Below the pieces are notes generated by a model, which was not told where the DNA came from, searched no databases, and saw only the letters and a program-made list of their open reading frames with translations. A DNA stretch of 64,000 nucleotides from Actinophytocola sp963840275 (GTDB lineage: Bacteria > Actinomycetota > Actinomycetes > Mycobacteriales > Pseudonocardiaceae), in assembly GCA_963840275.1 (NCBI GenBank), contig CAWIYK010000005.1, positions 1,984,001 to 2,048,000 of the forward strand, in the 5' to 3' direction. A program made the translations under genes and the position numbers. Of the stretch, positions 49,563-58,880 are shown piece by piece. Every line of letters starts with the position of its first letter. The first letter of the stretch is position 1.

Positions 49563-50615
49563 ATGACGAGTGGGATCCTGGCCGAGGCCTACCAGCGGCT
49601 GCACCACGCCGGCCCGGAGTGGGACGACAACTCGCTGACCAACCACGGCCCGATGACCGTGGAGGTCATGGTCCGCCGCGGGCACGAGGCCGACGTGCAC
49701 CCGTGGGTGGACGCCTACGTCAAGCGCCTCGACGACCTCCCCGCCGCGAGCGACCGGATCACCGACGACACCTGGCGCGAGGCGCTCGGCGACGGCGGCC
49801 GGATCGCCGACTGGACCGCGTACCTGACCGACCAGAGCCGCGACGCGCACTGGCGCGACCTGCTCGCGACCTGGTGGCCCCGCCTGGTGCCGGCCATCGC
49901 GGCCGGCACGACCCACGGCGTGATCCGGGTCGGCCACGCGGTTCGCGCGCTCATGGCGAGCCACGAGGAGAACGCGGAGACCGTCACCGAGCTGGCGCAC
50001 GGCCTCGCGTTCTGGGCCGCCCGCGCACGCCACGTGCCGGGCGTCGTGCCGCCGAGGGGTCGGCTCGACGCCCGCGCCGCGCTCCACGCGCTGCCCAGGG
50101 TGGCCGAGCAGCGGGGCAACGTGGCCAACCGGTTCCGGCAGCTCGCCGAAATGGCCAGCTGGCCGGAGTCCCTTACGGCGCTGCATGCGCCGGCCGACCC
50201 GGACGACGCCCGCGCGGTGCTCACCGACCTGGTCGACGCGGCGGCCGTGCACTACCTCGGCCACGGCCACACGAGTCCGGTGCTGCTCGTGCACACCGCG
50301 ACCGCGCCCAACGCCGTGCTGCACTGCCTGCCCGCGCTGCCCCGTGAGCTGTGGTCGGACAGCCTGACCGCGGCGTGGGCCGCGTGCGCGGCGATCACCG
50401 TCGGATGGGCGCCCGGCGAGCCAGCACCCCGCGGCGACCTGCCCGCGCCGCCGGGAGGGCCCGACGCGGTGGCCGAGCTGGTCGACCTCGCCGTCGCGAA
50501 CGGCGACGAGCACGTCGTCAAGTTCACCGACACCGCGACGGAGGTGTACGCGCGCACCGGCGACGCGGAGGCGCTCAGCGCGTGCCTGCGCGTCGCCTCG
50601 CTGATCGGCCGCTGA
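49563..50615 (+). CDS. Questin oxidase-like family protein (DUF4243)
   Basis: 350 residues. The N terminus TNHGPMTVEVMVRRG with EADVHPWVDAYVKRL is the family hallmark; later YLGHGHTSPVLLVHTATAPN is also typical. Relatives include fungal questin oxidase, a Baeyer-Villiger-type ring opener of anthraquinones, though many bacterial members are untested. ATG at 49563 is 7 nt after TAGATT, so leaderless. It overlaps the MFS gene by one base (TGATG). Probably acts on a small aromatic compound that the MFS then moves. Confidence 0.8.
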   Translation: MTSGILAEAYQRLHHAGPEWDDNSLTNHGPMTVEVMVRRGHEADVHPWVDAYVKRLDDLPAASDRITDDTWREALGDGGRIADWTAYLTDQSRDAHWRDLLATWWPRLVPAIAAGTTHGVIRVGHAVRALMASHEENAETVTELAHGLAFWAARARHVPGVVPPRGRLDARAALHALPRVAEQRGNVANRFRQLAEMASWPESLTALHAPADPDDARAVLTDLVDAAAVHYLGHGHTSPVLLVHTATAPNAVLHCLPALPRELWSDSLTAAWAACAAITVGWAPGEPAPRGDLPAPPGGPDAVAELVDLAVANGDEHVVKFTDTATEVYARTGDAEALSACLRVASLIGR

Positions 50616-51877
50616 TGCCGACCCGCATCGTCCCGCCGGCCGGCCCGGCCCGCGCACTCGCCGCCGCGCAGCTGACCGACTCGATCGGCCTCGGCGGCTA
50701 CCTGGTGACCTCGGCGCTCTACTTCACCCGGATCGTCGACCTGTCCCCCACCCAGGTCGGGTTCGGCCTGACGGTCGGCTGGGCGGTCGGGTTCCTCGCG
50801 GGGGTGCCGCTCGGCGACCTCGCCGACCGGCGCGGCGCGCGCGGCGTCGCGATGCTGCTCGCGTTCTGCACGGCCGCGGCGCTCGTCGGGTTCCTGTTCG
50901 TCCGGTCCTTTGTGCCCTTCGTGGTCGTGGCCTGTCTGTACTCGACCGCCCTCTGTGGACTGACCGCCGCGCGGCAGGCGCTGCTCGCCGGGCTGGTGGC
51001 CGCCGCGGACCGGACGCGGGTGCGCGCCGTCCTGGCGGCGGCGATCAACGGCGGCATCGCGGTCGGCGCCGGGCTCGGCGGCATCGCGCTGCAGTTCGAC
51101 ACGGAGGCCGCGTACCTGACGGTGCTCGCGGTCGACGCGGTCAGCCTCGCGGTCTCCGCGCTCGTGCTGCTGCGGCTGCCCGTGGTGGCGCCGACGCCGG
51201 CCGGCCCGAAGGGCGAGCCGAAGCTCGCGGTGCTGCGCGACCGGCCCTACGCGTTGGTCGCGCTGCTGAACATGCTGCTGCAGCTGCACATCCCGCTGAT
51301 CACGCTCGCGATTCCACTGTGGATCGTCGAGCGGACGCACGCGCCGAGTTGGACCGTGTCCGCGCTGCTGGTCCTGAACACCGTGTCGGTCGTGCTGTTC
51401 CAGGTGAAGGTCGCGAGCCGGGTGACCGATCTGGACAGTGCGACCCGCCTCGTCCGGTTCGCCGGGCTCGCGCTGCTCGTCGCGTGCTTGGTGTTCGCCA
51501 CGTCCGGGTTCGGCGCGCCGGCGTGGGCCGCGGTGGCCATCCTGCTGACCGCCGCCGCGCTGCAGGCCTGCGCCGAGATGATGCAGGCGAGCGGGTCGTG
51601 GGAGATCAGCTTCGGACTCGCGCCGGAGGGCCGACACGGTCAGTACCAGGGCTTCTTCGGTTCCGGCTTCACGGTGGCGAGGATGTTCGGCCCGCTGCTG
51701 GTCACGACGCTGGTGATGAGCTGGGGCACGGTCGGCTGGGTGCTGCTCGGACTGGTGTTCCTCGGCGCGGGTGTCGCGATGGGACCCGCGGTGCGGTGGG
51801 CGCGACGCGTCCGGTTGACCGCCGAATCGCCGACCGGCGCCGGCGATCGGTCACCGGCAGTCGAAATCGTGTCCTGA
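50615..51877 (+). CDS. MFS transporter coupled to the questin-oxidase-like gene
   Basis: 420 residues, 12 helices. LSPTQVGFGLTVGWAVGFLA with GVPLGDLADRRGAR is the MFS motif A loop between helices 2 and 3; GPKGEPKLAVLRDRPY is the central loop. Drug- or metabolite-exporter type. ATG at 50615 overlaps the previous stop. Both genes probably depend on the MocR regulator. Confidence 0.8.
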   Translation: MPTRIVPPAGPARALAAAQLTDSIGLGGYLVTSALYFTRIVDLSPTQVGFGLTVGWAVGFLAGVPLGDLADRRGARGVAMLLAFCTAAALVGFLFVRSFVPFVVVACLYSTALCGLTAARQALLAGLVAAADRTRVRAVLAAAINGGIAVGAGLGGIALQFDTEAAYLTVLAVDAVSLAVSALVLLRLPVVAPTPAGPKGEPKLAVLRDRPYALVALLNMLLQLHIPLITLAIPLWIVERTHAPSWTVSALLVLNTVSVVLFQVKVASRVTDLDSATRLVRFAGLALLVACLVFATSGFGAPAWAAVAILLTAAALQACAEMMQASGSWEISFGLAPEGRHGQYQGFFGSGFTVARMFGPLLVTTLVMSWGTVGWVLLGLVFLGAGVAMGPAVRWARRVRLTAESPTGAGDRSPAVEIVS

Positions 51878-52042
51878 AACTGCCGGCGACAGAACTCTAT
51901 TGCGTAACAAAACGCGTTCGCCCGCACTCCCGGTGCACATAGCGCAACAAGCCAGCTGACCCTCGTTGACCCACGGTTTAGGCTGCCGCACAACCTGTAC
52001 GGACGAACCGAAACCGAGTCGGAGGGAGGCATCGCGCCGAGA

Positions 52043-53878
52043 ATGTGGCGGCGCGGGCTGATGGTTATGGATTCGCAGGACAAAGAAGAAAGCGGACACA
52101 GCGCGGTGGCCGCGGACCAGACGAAGGCCCCGGAACAGACCGGCCCGGGCCAGCGCGACGAGGTCCTCGACGCCGACGGCAACGTGGTGGAGATGGCGGC
52201 CGACCGGCCGCCGGTGACCGACAAGATCGTGTTCTGGGTCGCCGCGGTGCTCACCGTCGGCTTCCTCGCATGGGGCGTGTTCGGCACGGACTCGATGGTG
52301 TCGGTCGCGGACTCGGTGCTGAACAAGGGCATCATTCCCTACGGCGGCTGGGCCTTCGTGCTCGTCGCGAGCGGCTTCGTGCTGTTCGCGATCGGACTCG
52401 CGATCAGCCGGTACGGCCGCATCCCGCTCGGCGGCGACAAAGAGAAGCCCGAGTTCAGGACCGTGTCGTGGATCGCGATGATGTTCAGCGCGGGCATGGG
52501 CATCGGCCTGATGTTCTTCGGTGTGGCCGAACCGATCTCGCACCTGATGGCGCCGCCGCCCGGCACTAACCTGCCGGCGTCGGACGAGGCCGTGCACACG
52601 GCGATGGCGACCACCCTGTTCCACTGGACCGTCCACCCGTGGGCGATCTACGCGGTGGTGGGGCTCGCGATCGCCTACAGCACGTTCCGCAGGGGCCGCC
52701 GGCAGCTGTTCAGCTCGGTGTTCGCGCCGCTGCTGGGCGTGCGGCGCAGTTCCGGCCCGCTGGGCAAGGCGATCGACATCATGGCGATCTTCGCGACGCT
52801 GTTCGGGTCGGCCGCCTCGCTCGGTCTCGGCGCGCTGCAGGTCGGCGAGGGCATGAGCTTCGTCGGTTGGGTCGGCGAGCCGGGCAAGCTGTTGATGGTG
52901 GCGATCATCGCGGTGCTCACGATCGCGTTCGTCGCGTCGGCGGTGTCCGGGGTGGCCAAGGGCATCCAGTGGCTGTCGAACATCAACATGGTGCTCGCGT
53001 TGGTGCTGGCGGTGTTCGTGTTCGTGGTCGGCCCGACGGTGCTGATCCTGAACCTGGTGCCGGGCGCCATCGGCGACTACGTGCGCGAGTTCGCGGAGAT
53101 GTCCGGGCGCACCGGCGCCACCGGCGGCGAGGAGATGCGCTCCTGGCTCGGCGGCTGGACGATCTTCTACTGGGCATGGTGGATCTCGTGGACGCCGTTC
53201 GTCGGCATGTTCATCGCGCGGATCAGCCGTGGCCGGTCGATCCGGCAGTTCGTGGCCGGCGTGATCCTCGTGCCGAGCGTCGTGAGCCTGTTCTGGTTCG
53301 CGATCTTCGGCGGTGCGGCGATCCAGCAGCAGCGGGACGCGTTGAGCGCGCAGGGACTCTCGTCGCAGGATCTCGCCGGCGGCTCGCTGTCGGACGTGTT
53401 CGACCCGGCGCGGTGGGTGTACAACCCGGACGGCACGTCGGAGGCGATGACGTTCTCGTTCCTGAACCACCTGCCACTGTCCACACTGGCCGCGGTGCTG
53501 GTGATCGTCCTGGTGTCGATCTTCTTCGTGTCCGGTGCGGACGCGGCGTCGATCGTGATGGGCACGCTGTCCCAGGGCGGCTCGGTCCATCCGAAACGCG
53601 GCATGGTGGTCTTCTGGGGCGTGCTGATGGGTGGCGTCGCGATCGTCATGCTGTTGGCGGGCAGCGACGATGCGAACGCGTTGAGCGGCCTGCAGAACCT
53701 GACGATCATCGTGGCGGCGCCGTTCGCCGTGGTGATGATCGGCCTGTGCTGGTCGCTGTGGCGCGATCTGCGCACGGACCCGTTGGTGCTGCAGGAGAAC
53801 GCGATGCTCAAGGCGATGCGGGACGACTACGAGGCCGGTGACGGCCGTTCGCGCCGGCACCGCGTCGGCCGCAAGTAA
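52043..53878 (+). CDS. BCCT-family betaine/choline/carnitine transporter
   Basis: 611 residues, 12 helices. The family signature is WAWWISWTPFVGMFIARISR, with the substrate aromatic box nearby, preceded by GMGIGLMFFGVAEP (glycine-rich helix 1') and followed by DANALSGLQNLTIIV. A charged N-terminal region of about 55 residues precedes helix 1. It imports trimethylammonium compounds with Na+ or H+, usually for osmoprotection. ATG at 52043; ATGs at 52061 and 52067 are alternatives. Confidence 0.88.
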   Translation: MWRRGLMVMDSQDKEESGHSAVAADQTKAPEQTGPGQRDEVLDADGNVVEMAADRPPVTDKIVFWVAAVLTVGFLAWGVFGTDSMVSVADSVLNKGIIPYGGWAFVLVASGFVLFAIGLAISRYGRIPLGGDKEKPEFRTVSWIAMMFSAGMGIGLMFFGVAEPISHLMAPPPGTNLPASDEAVHTAMATTLFHWTVHPWAIYAVVGLAIAYSTFRRGRRQLFSSVFAPLLGVRRSSGPLGKAIDIMAIFATLFGSAASLGLGALQVGEGMSFVGWVGEPGKLLMVAIIAVLTIAFVASAVSGVAKGIQWLSNINMVLALVLAVFVFVVGPTVLILNLVPGAIGDYVREFAEMSGRTGATGGEEMRSWLGGWTIFYWAWWISWTPFVGMFIARISRGRSIRQFVAGVILVPSVVSLFWFAIFGGAAIQQQRDALSAQGLSSQDLAGGSLSDVFDPARWVYNPDGTSEAMTFSFLNHLPLSTLAAVLVIVLVSIFFVSGADAASIVMGTLSQGGSVHPKRGMVVFWGVLMGGVAIVMLLAGSDDANALSGLQNLTIIVAAPFAVVMIGLCWSLWRDLRTDPLVLQENAMLKAMRDDYEAGDGRSRRHRVGRK

Positions 53879-53883
53879 CCCGC

Positions 53884-54144
53884 GAGTCCCCCGTTCGGAC
53901 ACACCGAGTCCCCCGTTCGGGACTACTGAGTTGGTCGGTTCGTGCACACGAACCCGTCGACTCGGTAGTTCTGAACGGGGGACTCGCTGCTGTTCGAGCC
54001 GCCGCGGCGGCCTCAGCAGGCCTCAACGGGGGACTCGCGCTGCTCGGAGGGTCCCGCGGCCGCCTTCCCGCCCCGGACGCACAGCACGAAACGTCAACTC
54101 AGTGGGTCTGAACGGGGGACTCGGTGTGTTTGAACGGGGGACTC
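53884..54144. repeat. Six 13-mers with an 80-nt hairpin between convergent genes
   Basis: The 285-bp spacer between the BCCT and NlpC/P60 genes holds GAGTCCCCCGTTC twice (53884, 53906) and its complement form GAACGGGGGACTC near 53973, 54024 (one base different), 54110 and 54132. The interval 53906-53985 is exactly symmetric: GAGTCCCCCGTTC, then ACTACTGAGT, then GGTTCGTG on the left, and the mirror copies on the right around CA. This would give a long hairpin and probably terminates both genes; the extra 13-mers suggest an expanding element. Confidence 0.8.
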
Positions 54145-54163
54145 GCGGTCCGCCGACTCGCGG

Positions 54164-55180
54164 TCAGCCGACTACTCGGCGGATCACCGTGATCGGGCCG
54201 ATGTTGTCGATGCCGCCCAGCTTGACGTTCTCGCCGAAGCTCGGGGCGTGGACCGCACGCATGTTGTCCACAGCCATCGCGACGTGGTGCACCGGCTCGT
54301 AGTAGAAGATCAGGTCGCCCGCCCGCACGTCCGCGCGCGCGATCTGCTTGCCGACCTGCGCCTGTTGGCGCGACACCCTCGGCATCCGCACACCGGCCGC
54401 GCGGTACGCGGTCTGCATGAGCCCGGAGCAGTCGTAGGAGTCGGGGCCGACCGCGCCCCACAGGTACGGCTTGCCCATCTGCCCGAGCGCGAACTCCAGC
54501 GCCTCGCCGGCGTCGCCGCCGGGGATGACGACCTCGCCGCTGTAGTCCTCGATGCCCTCCAGCAGGGAGCGCTGCTCCGGCGTGAGGTTGTCCAGTGCGG
54601 CCCGCACCTCGGCGATCTGCGTGTCGAGCGTGGTGCGGCGCTGCTGCACGTCGGCCGCACCGGCGGCGACCTTCGCCTCGGCCGCCTGGGCCGTCGACTC
54701 CGCGGCGACCGCCTTGTCCGCGGCCTCCTCCGCGTCCTCGAGCGCCGCGTCGCCCTTGCGGGGCCCGCCGGTCAGGTGCGCGGCGAGGCTCGCCGCCTCC
54801 AGCTTGCCGACGAGGTCGTCCGGGCTGGTGCTGGTCGCGAACGCGGACAGCGCGTCGAGGTCCCGGCGCGAGGACAGCGCGTCGGCCACCCGGTCGAGGT
54901 CCTGGGCGGCGTTGGCGCGGTTGCGGGCGTCCTCCGCCGCGGCCCTGGCCTCGTCGGCGGCCTTGGTCGCGGCCGCGGAGGCCTCCTGCTGTCCGGCCAG
55001 CTCCTCCTGGACGACGAGCAGCTCCTCGTTGACGAGCTCGGCCTCCTGGCTGAGGTCGTAGTAGTGCGCGAGCAGACCGGCGACCGTCGTCGGCTGTGCC
55101 CCGGCCGGCGACACCAGCAGCGTCGCGGTCAACAGGACCGCGCCACCGATGCCGGCCAGCGATGCAGGCAGTGCGCGCAC
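54164..55180 (-). CDS. Secreted NlpC/P60 peptidoglycan hydrolase with coiled coil
   Basis: About 338 residues. A signal peptide (ASLAGIGGAVLLTATLLVSP) is followed by a long Ala/Glu coiled coil. The C-terminal NlpC/P60 domain has C in SYDCSGLMQTAY, H in VHHVAMAVDN and another H in HAPSFG; it cuts peptide stems (RipA/RpfB-associated type). GTG at 55180 follows GGGGAGG and gives a well-shaped signal peptide; ATG at 55213 is an alternative without ribosome site. A TACATT box lies upstream. Confidence 0.88.
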   Translation of the reverse strand: MRALPASLAGIGGAVLLTATLLVSPAGAQPTTVAGLLAHYYDLSQEAELVNEELLVVQEELAGQQEASAAATKAADEARAAAEDARNRANAAQDLDRVADALSSRRDLDALSAFATSTSPDDLVGKLEAASLAAHLTGGPRKGDAALEDAEEAADKAVAAESTAQAAEAKVAAGAADVQQRRTTLDTQIAEVRAALDNLTPEQRSLLEGIEDYSGEVVIPGGDAGEALEFALGQMGKPYLWGAVGPDSYDCSGLMQTAYRAAGVRMPRVSRQQAQVGKQIARADVRAGDLIFYYEPVHHVAMAVDNMRAVHAPSFGENVKLGGIDNIGPITVIRRVVG

Positions 55181-55309
55181 CCGACCTCCCCTCAAGAGAC
55201 GTTCACGAGCCATTGTTCAGGACAGATCGCCCGTCGCGGTCGAATGTAGCCAACGGCGCACCAACATCTGCACCAACGGACGGTAGGACACGGGGGATAA
55301 CGCGACCGT

Positions 55310-55315
55310 TAGGCT
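55310..55315 (+). promoter_or_regulatory. -10 box of leaderless metallophosphoesterase transcript
   Basis: TAGGCT ends 6 nt before the GTG at 55322, within the 141-bp spacer from the divergent NlpC/P60 gene. Confidence 0.45.
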
Positions 55316-55321
55316 CGTGGC

Positions 55322-56158
55322 GTGAGTGACGGGAGCTTGACGGCGGTCAGTGACCTGCACGTGGCCTATCCGGAGAACCGCGAGTTCGTGGCGAACCTCC
55401 GGCCCGGTTCGCCGAGCGACTGGCTGCTCGTCGCCGGTGACGTGGCCGAGACCATCCCCGAGGTGGAGTGGGCGCTGTCGGTGCTGCGGGAGCGGTTCGC
55501 GACGGTCGTGTGGGTGCCGGGCAACCACGAGCTGTGGACCACGCCCAACGACCCGATGAAACTGCGCGGCGTCGACCGGTACGCCGAGCTGGTCGCCATG
55601 TGCCGGCGGATCGGCGTGCTCACCCCGGAGGACCCGTTCGCGACCTGGACGGGCCCGGACGGTCCGGTGACGGTGGCGCCGCTGTTCGTCGGATACGACT
55701 ACACGTTCCGGCCCGACGGCTGCGAGACCAAGGAGCAGGGCCTCGCGTACTCCCAACAAACCGGCGTCGTGTGCACCGACGAGTACATGCTGCACCCGGA
55801 CCCGTACCCGACCCGCGACGACTGGTGCCGCGCCCGCGTCGACGAGACGGAGCGGCGGCTCAAGGAGTGCGACCCGGCCGTCCCGATCGTGATGGTCAAC
55901 CACTACCCGCTGGTCCGCGATCCGACCTTTGTGCTGCGCTACCCGGAGTTCGCGCAGTGGTGCGGCACCGAGCTCACCGCCGACTGGCACACCCGCTTCA
56001 CCACCGCCGCGATGGTCTACGGCCACCTGCACATCCCGCGCAGCACGGTGTACGACGGCGTGCCGTTCGAGGAGGTCTCGCTCGGCTACCCGCGCGAATG
56101 GCAGCCCCGGACCCGCCGGCCGGGACTGCCCCGCGTCATCCTCCCCAGGCCGGAGTAG
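55322..56158 (+). CDS. Calcineurin-like metallophosphoesterase
   Basis: 278 residues. The dimetal motifs occur in order: SDLH (D-x-H), GDVAE, WVPGNHE, a histidine in VMVNHYPL and YGHLH. All needed metal ligands are present. Substrate unknown; such enzymes act on nucleotides, proteins or phosphodiesters. GTG at 55322 is probably leaderless. It ends next to the frameshifted permease gene on the other strand. Confidence 0.88.
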   Translation: MSDGSLTAVSDLHVAYPENREFVANLRPGSPSDWLLVAGDVAETIPEVEWALSVLRERFATVVWVPGNHELWTTPNDPMKLRGVDRYAELVAMCRRIGVLTPEDPFATWTGPDGPVTVAPLFVGYDYTFRPDGCETKEQGLAYSQQTGVVCTDEYMLHPDPYPTRDDWCRARVDETERRLKECDPAVPIVMVNHYPLVRDPTFVLRYPEFAQWCGTELTADWHTRFTTAAMVYGHLHIPRSTVYDGVPFEEVSLGYPREWQPRTRRPGLPRVILPRPE

Positions 56159-58605
56159 CTAGGCGGTCGCGATCGCCAGCAGCACGTCGGTGCGTGCCGC
56201 GCGGCGTGCCGGCCACAGGGCGGCCAGCACCCCGACGGTGACCATGCCGGCCAGCGAGATCCCGATGACCTCGTAGGGCACCGCGACGTCGAACAGCGCG
56301 CCGCCGAGCATCACGTGCTGCATGACCGCGCCGAACAGCAGGCCGACGGCGATGCCGAGCACGCCGCCGTACCCGCAGATCACCACGCTCTCCAGCCGCA
56401 CCGCCCGCCGCACGAGCCGCCTGCTCGCGCCGACCGCGCGCAGCACCCCGATCTCGCGGGTCCGCTCGGTGACCGACAGCGCGAGGGTGTTGACCACCCC
56501 GAACACCGCGATGACGATCGCCGCGCCGAACATCGCGTACATGACGGCCAGGAGCAGCGCGAACTCCTCGGCGGCGGCGGCGAGCACGCCCTCGCGGTCG
56601 GTGACCTCGACGTCCGGCCGGTCCCGGAACGCCGCGCTCAGCCGGTCGCGGACGGGTCCCGGCCGCGTACACGGCCGTGACCTGGTCGCGGAACCACGCG
56701 GGTGCCGCGGCGACGTCGAGGTAGAACAGCGGCTGCCCCTCGACGGTCTTGTACAGCCCGACGATCCGCTGACGCACCGGCGGCGCGTCGTCGAACTCGA
56801 GCGCCACCTCGTCGCCGACCCCGACGCCGAGCATCGCGGCCTCGTTGCTGCCGACGACCACCCCGCGGCGCAGGTCCGCGGAGCCCTCGGTCAGCTCGGG
56901 TGTCAGGACGGCGGCGAAGCCGGCCGGCTCGATCGCCGACACCGTCGTGCGGCCGCCGCCACCCGGGGTGCGCACGCCGACGAACCCGTACCGGTCCGCG
57001 GCGACGCCGGTGAGGCCCGGCGTGTCCCGGACGCGGGCGAGCACGTCGGTCCCGAGCGGCTCGTCGCCGGCCGCGGACCGCACGATCGTCGTCCCGGCCG
57101 GCACGGTCGCCCGCACGGCGGCGCCGGTCATCGCCACGATCGTCTCGCCGAGTGTGGCGAACGCGCACACCAGCGCCAGCCCGACGAGCAGCGCGGACGA
57201 CGTGGCCGCGGTGCGCCGGGGGTCGCGCACGGCGTTGCGGGTGGCGAGCCGTGCGGCCGGGCCGCCGCGCCGGCCGGCCAGCCGGGCCACGGGCGCCAGC
57301 ACCGCGCCGGCGAACACGGGCGCCAGCAGCAGCACGCCGAGCCAGCCGACGATCCCGCCGCACAGCCCGAGCACCCGCTGCGCCGTGGACAGGTCCGACC
57401 CGGCCGTGGCGGCGACGATCGCGACGCCCGCGGCGAGCAGCACCGCGCCCGCCACCGTCCGTACGACTGTATTGCGTCGGGGCGCGACCGCGTCGGTGCG
57501 CAGAGCCGCGACCGGCGCGACCGCCGCCGCCCTGCGCGCCGAGCCGTACGCGGCGACGGCCGTGACCCCGACGCCCACCGCGAGGCCGACGCCGACCGCG
57601 AGCGGCGACACGTCGTAGGCGACGGGCTCCCCCTCCGGCGCGAAGCCCCACATGGCGAGCAGACCGAGCCCGACCCCCAGCGACGGTCCCGATCGTGGCG
57701 CCGACGAGCCCGAGCGCGGCGGCCTCGGCGAGCACCGCGCGCCGGACCTGGCGCCTGCTCGCGCCGACCGCCCGCAGCAGCGCGAACTGCCGGACCCGCT
57801 GGGTGACCAGCATGGCGAACGTGTTGGCGATGACGAACATGCCGACCAGCAGCGCGACCGCGGCGAACGCGAGGAGCGACTCCCGCGTCGAGTCCGCGGC
57901 GTCGCGCGCGTCGGCCCGCGACTCGGCGGCGAGCTGTGCGCCGGTGTCGACCCGCAGGCCCGGCACGTTGCGGCGGACCGTGGCCGCGTCGACCGTGCCG
58001 GTCAGCTCGATCCGGTCGTACCGGTTCCCCAGCAGCGTCGCGGCGCTCGCCGGGTCGAACGCCACCGTCGGCGCGTTCTCCACGCCGAGCAGCCGGTAGT
58101 CGAACACGCCGACCACTTTGGAACGCTCGTCGCGGCCGTCGGCGAGCAGCGTCCGCGCGGTGTCGCCGACCGAGAGCCCGGCGCGGCGCGCAGTTGGTGC
58201 CGCAAGCGCGACCTCGCCGGGCCGCCGGGGTGCCCGGCCATCGGTCAGCACGAACCGGCCGGTGTCGTCCCAGCCGGTGCCGGCGCGGTCGTGCCGGCCG
58301 TCGACCACCTTGCCGTCTGCGCCGACGAGCGCCGCACGCCCGGCGAGCACCCCGGTCGCCCGGTCCACACCGGACAGCGCGGCGAGCCGATCGACGTCGG
58401 CGGCGGTGAGCACCCCGCCACGCTCGGGCCCCCGCACCGCGACGGCGACGTCGTCCCTGGTGCCGGTGCCGGCCAGGGAGGCGGCCGTCGAGTCCGACAC
58501 CACCCAGGTAGCCACGACGAACGCCACCCCGAGCACGATCGCGACGAGCGTCATCCCGATCCGGCCCTTGTGCGCACGCAAGTCCCGCAGCATCGCCCGC
58601 AACAT
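56159..58605 (-). pseudogene. FtsX-like ABC transporter permease with two frameshifts
   Basis: Rebuilt from three frames. The N-terminal part (MLRAMLRDLRAHKGRIGMTL, then VTQRVRQFALLRAVGASRRQ) is intact to about 57695. The frame then moves by one base to LGVGLGLLAMWGFAPEGEP and continues through the middle to VTAVYAAGT. It moves by one base again near 56650 to VRDRLSAAFRDRPDVEV and ends in ALSVTERTREIGVLRAVGAS with a normal C-terminal MacB/FtsX domain. A single base extra in each place would explain both. The whole sequence is about 815 residues. Its ATPase overlaps upstream through a duplicated junction. It is probably a peptide or lipid exporter; likely nonfunctional as read. Confidence 0.8.
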
Positions 58606-58880
58606 CAGAACCCCACCCTCCCCAACGACTTCGCGCGGACCAGCACGCCATCCGCGGTCAGCGCGGACAACTCGCGACCAACCCGGCCGCCCCGACCGGC
58701 GCAGGCCACGGCGGCCGAATCCGACACGACCCCGAGCACGATCGCGACGAGCGGCATGCCGACACGACCCCTGTACGCCCCAAAATCCCGCAGCATCGCC
58801 CGCAACATCAGAACCCCACCCTCTCCAGCGACTTCATCCGATCCAGCACGCCATCCGCCGTCGGCGCCGACAGCTCGTCG
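58490..58880 (-). repeat. Direct duplication of the ATPase-permease junction
   Basis: The segment that ends the ATPase (DELSAPTADGVLD...RVGF) and starts a permease (MLRAMLRDFGAYRGRVGMPL) at 58690-58880 recurs about 203 bp later as RELSALTADGVLV...RVGF and MLRAMLRDLRAHKGRIGMTL. The first copy lacks about 9 residues after AIVLGV. Both have the same TGATG overlap. This is the footprint of a tandem duplication or of two ABC units fused by deletion. Confidence 0.8.
58605..58808 (-). CDS. Chimeric mini-ORF, 67 residues
   Basis: The frame starts at ATG 58808, coupled to the ATPase stop, as a permease N terminus (MLRAMLRDFGAYRGR, MPLVAIVLGV, SDSAAVACAGRGG) and ends as an ATPase C terminus (LSALTADGVLV, SLGRVGF). 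It would encode one membrane helix. It is almost certainly a by-product of the duplication, though it can be translated in place between the ATPase and permease. Confidence 0.4.
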   Translation of the reverse strand: MLRAMLRDFGAYRGRVGMPLVAIVLGVVSDSAAVACAGRGGRVGRELSALTADGVLVRAKSLGRVGF

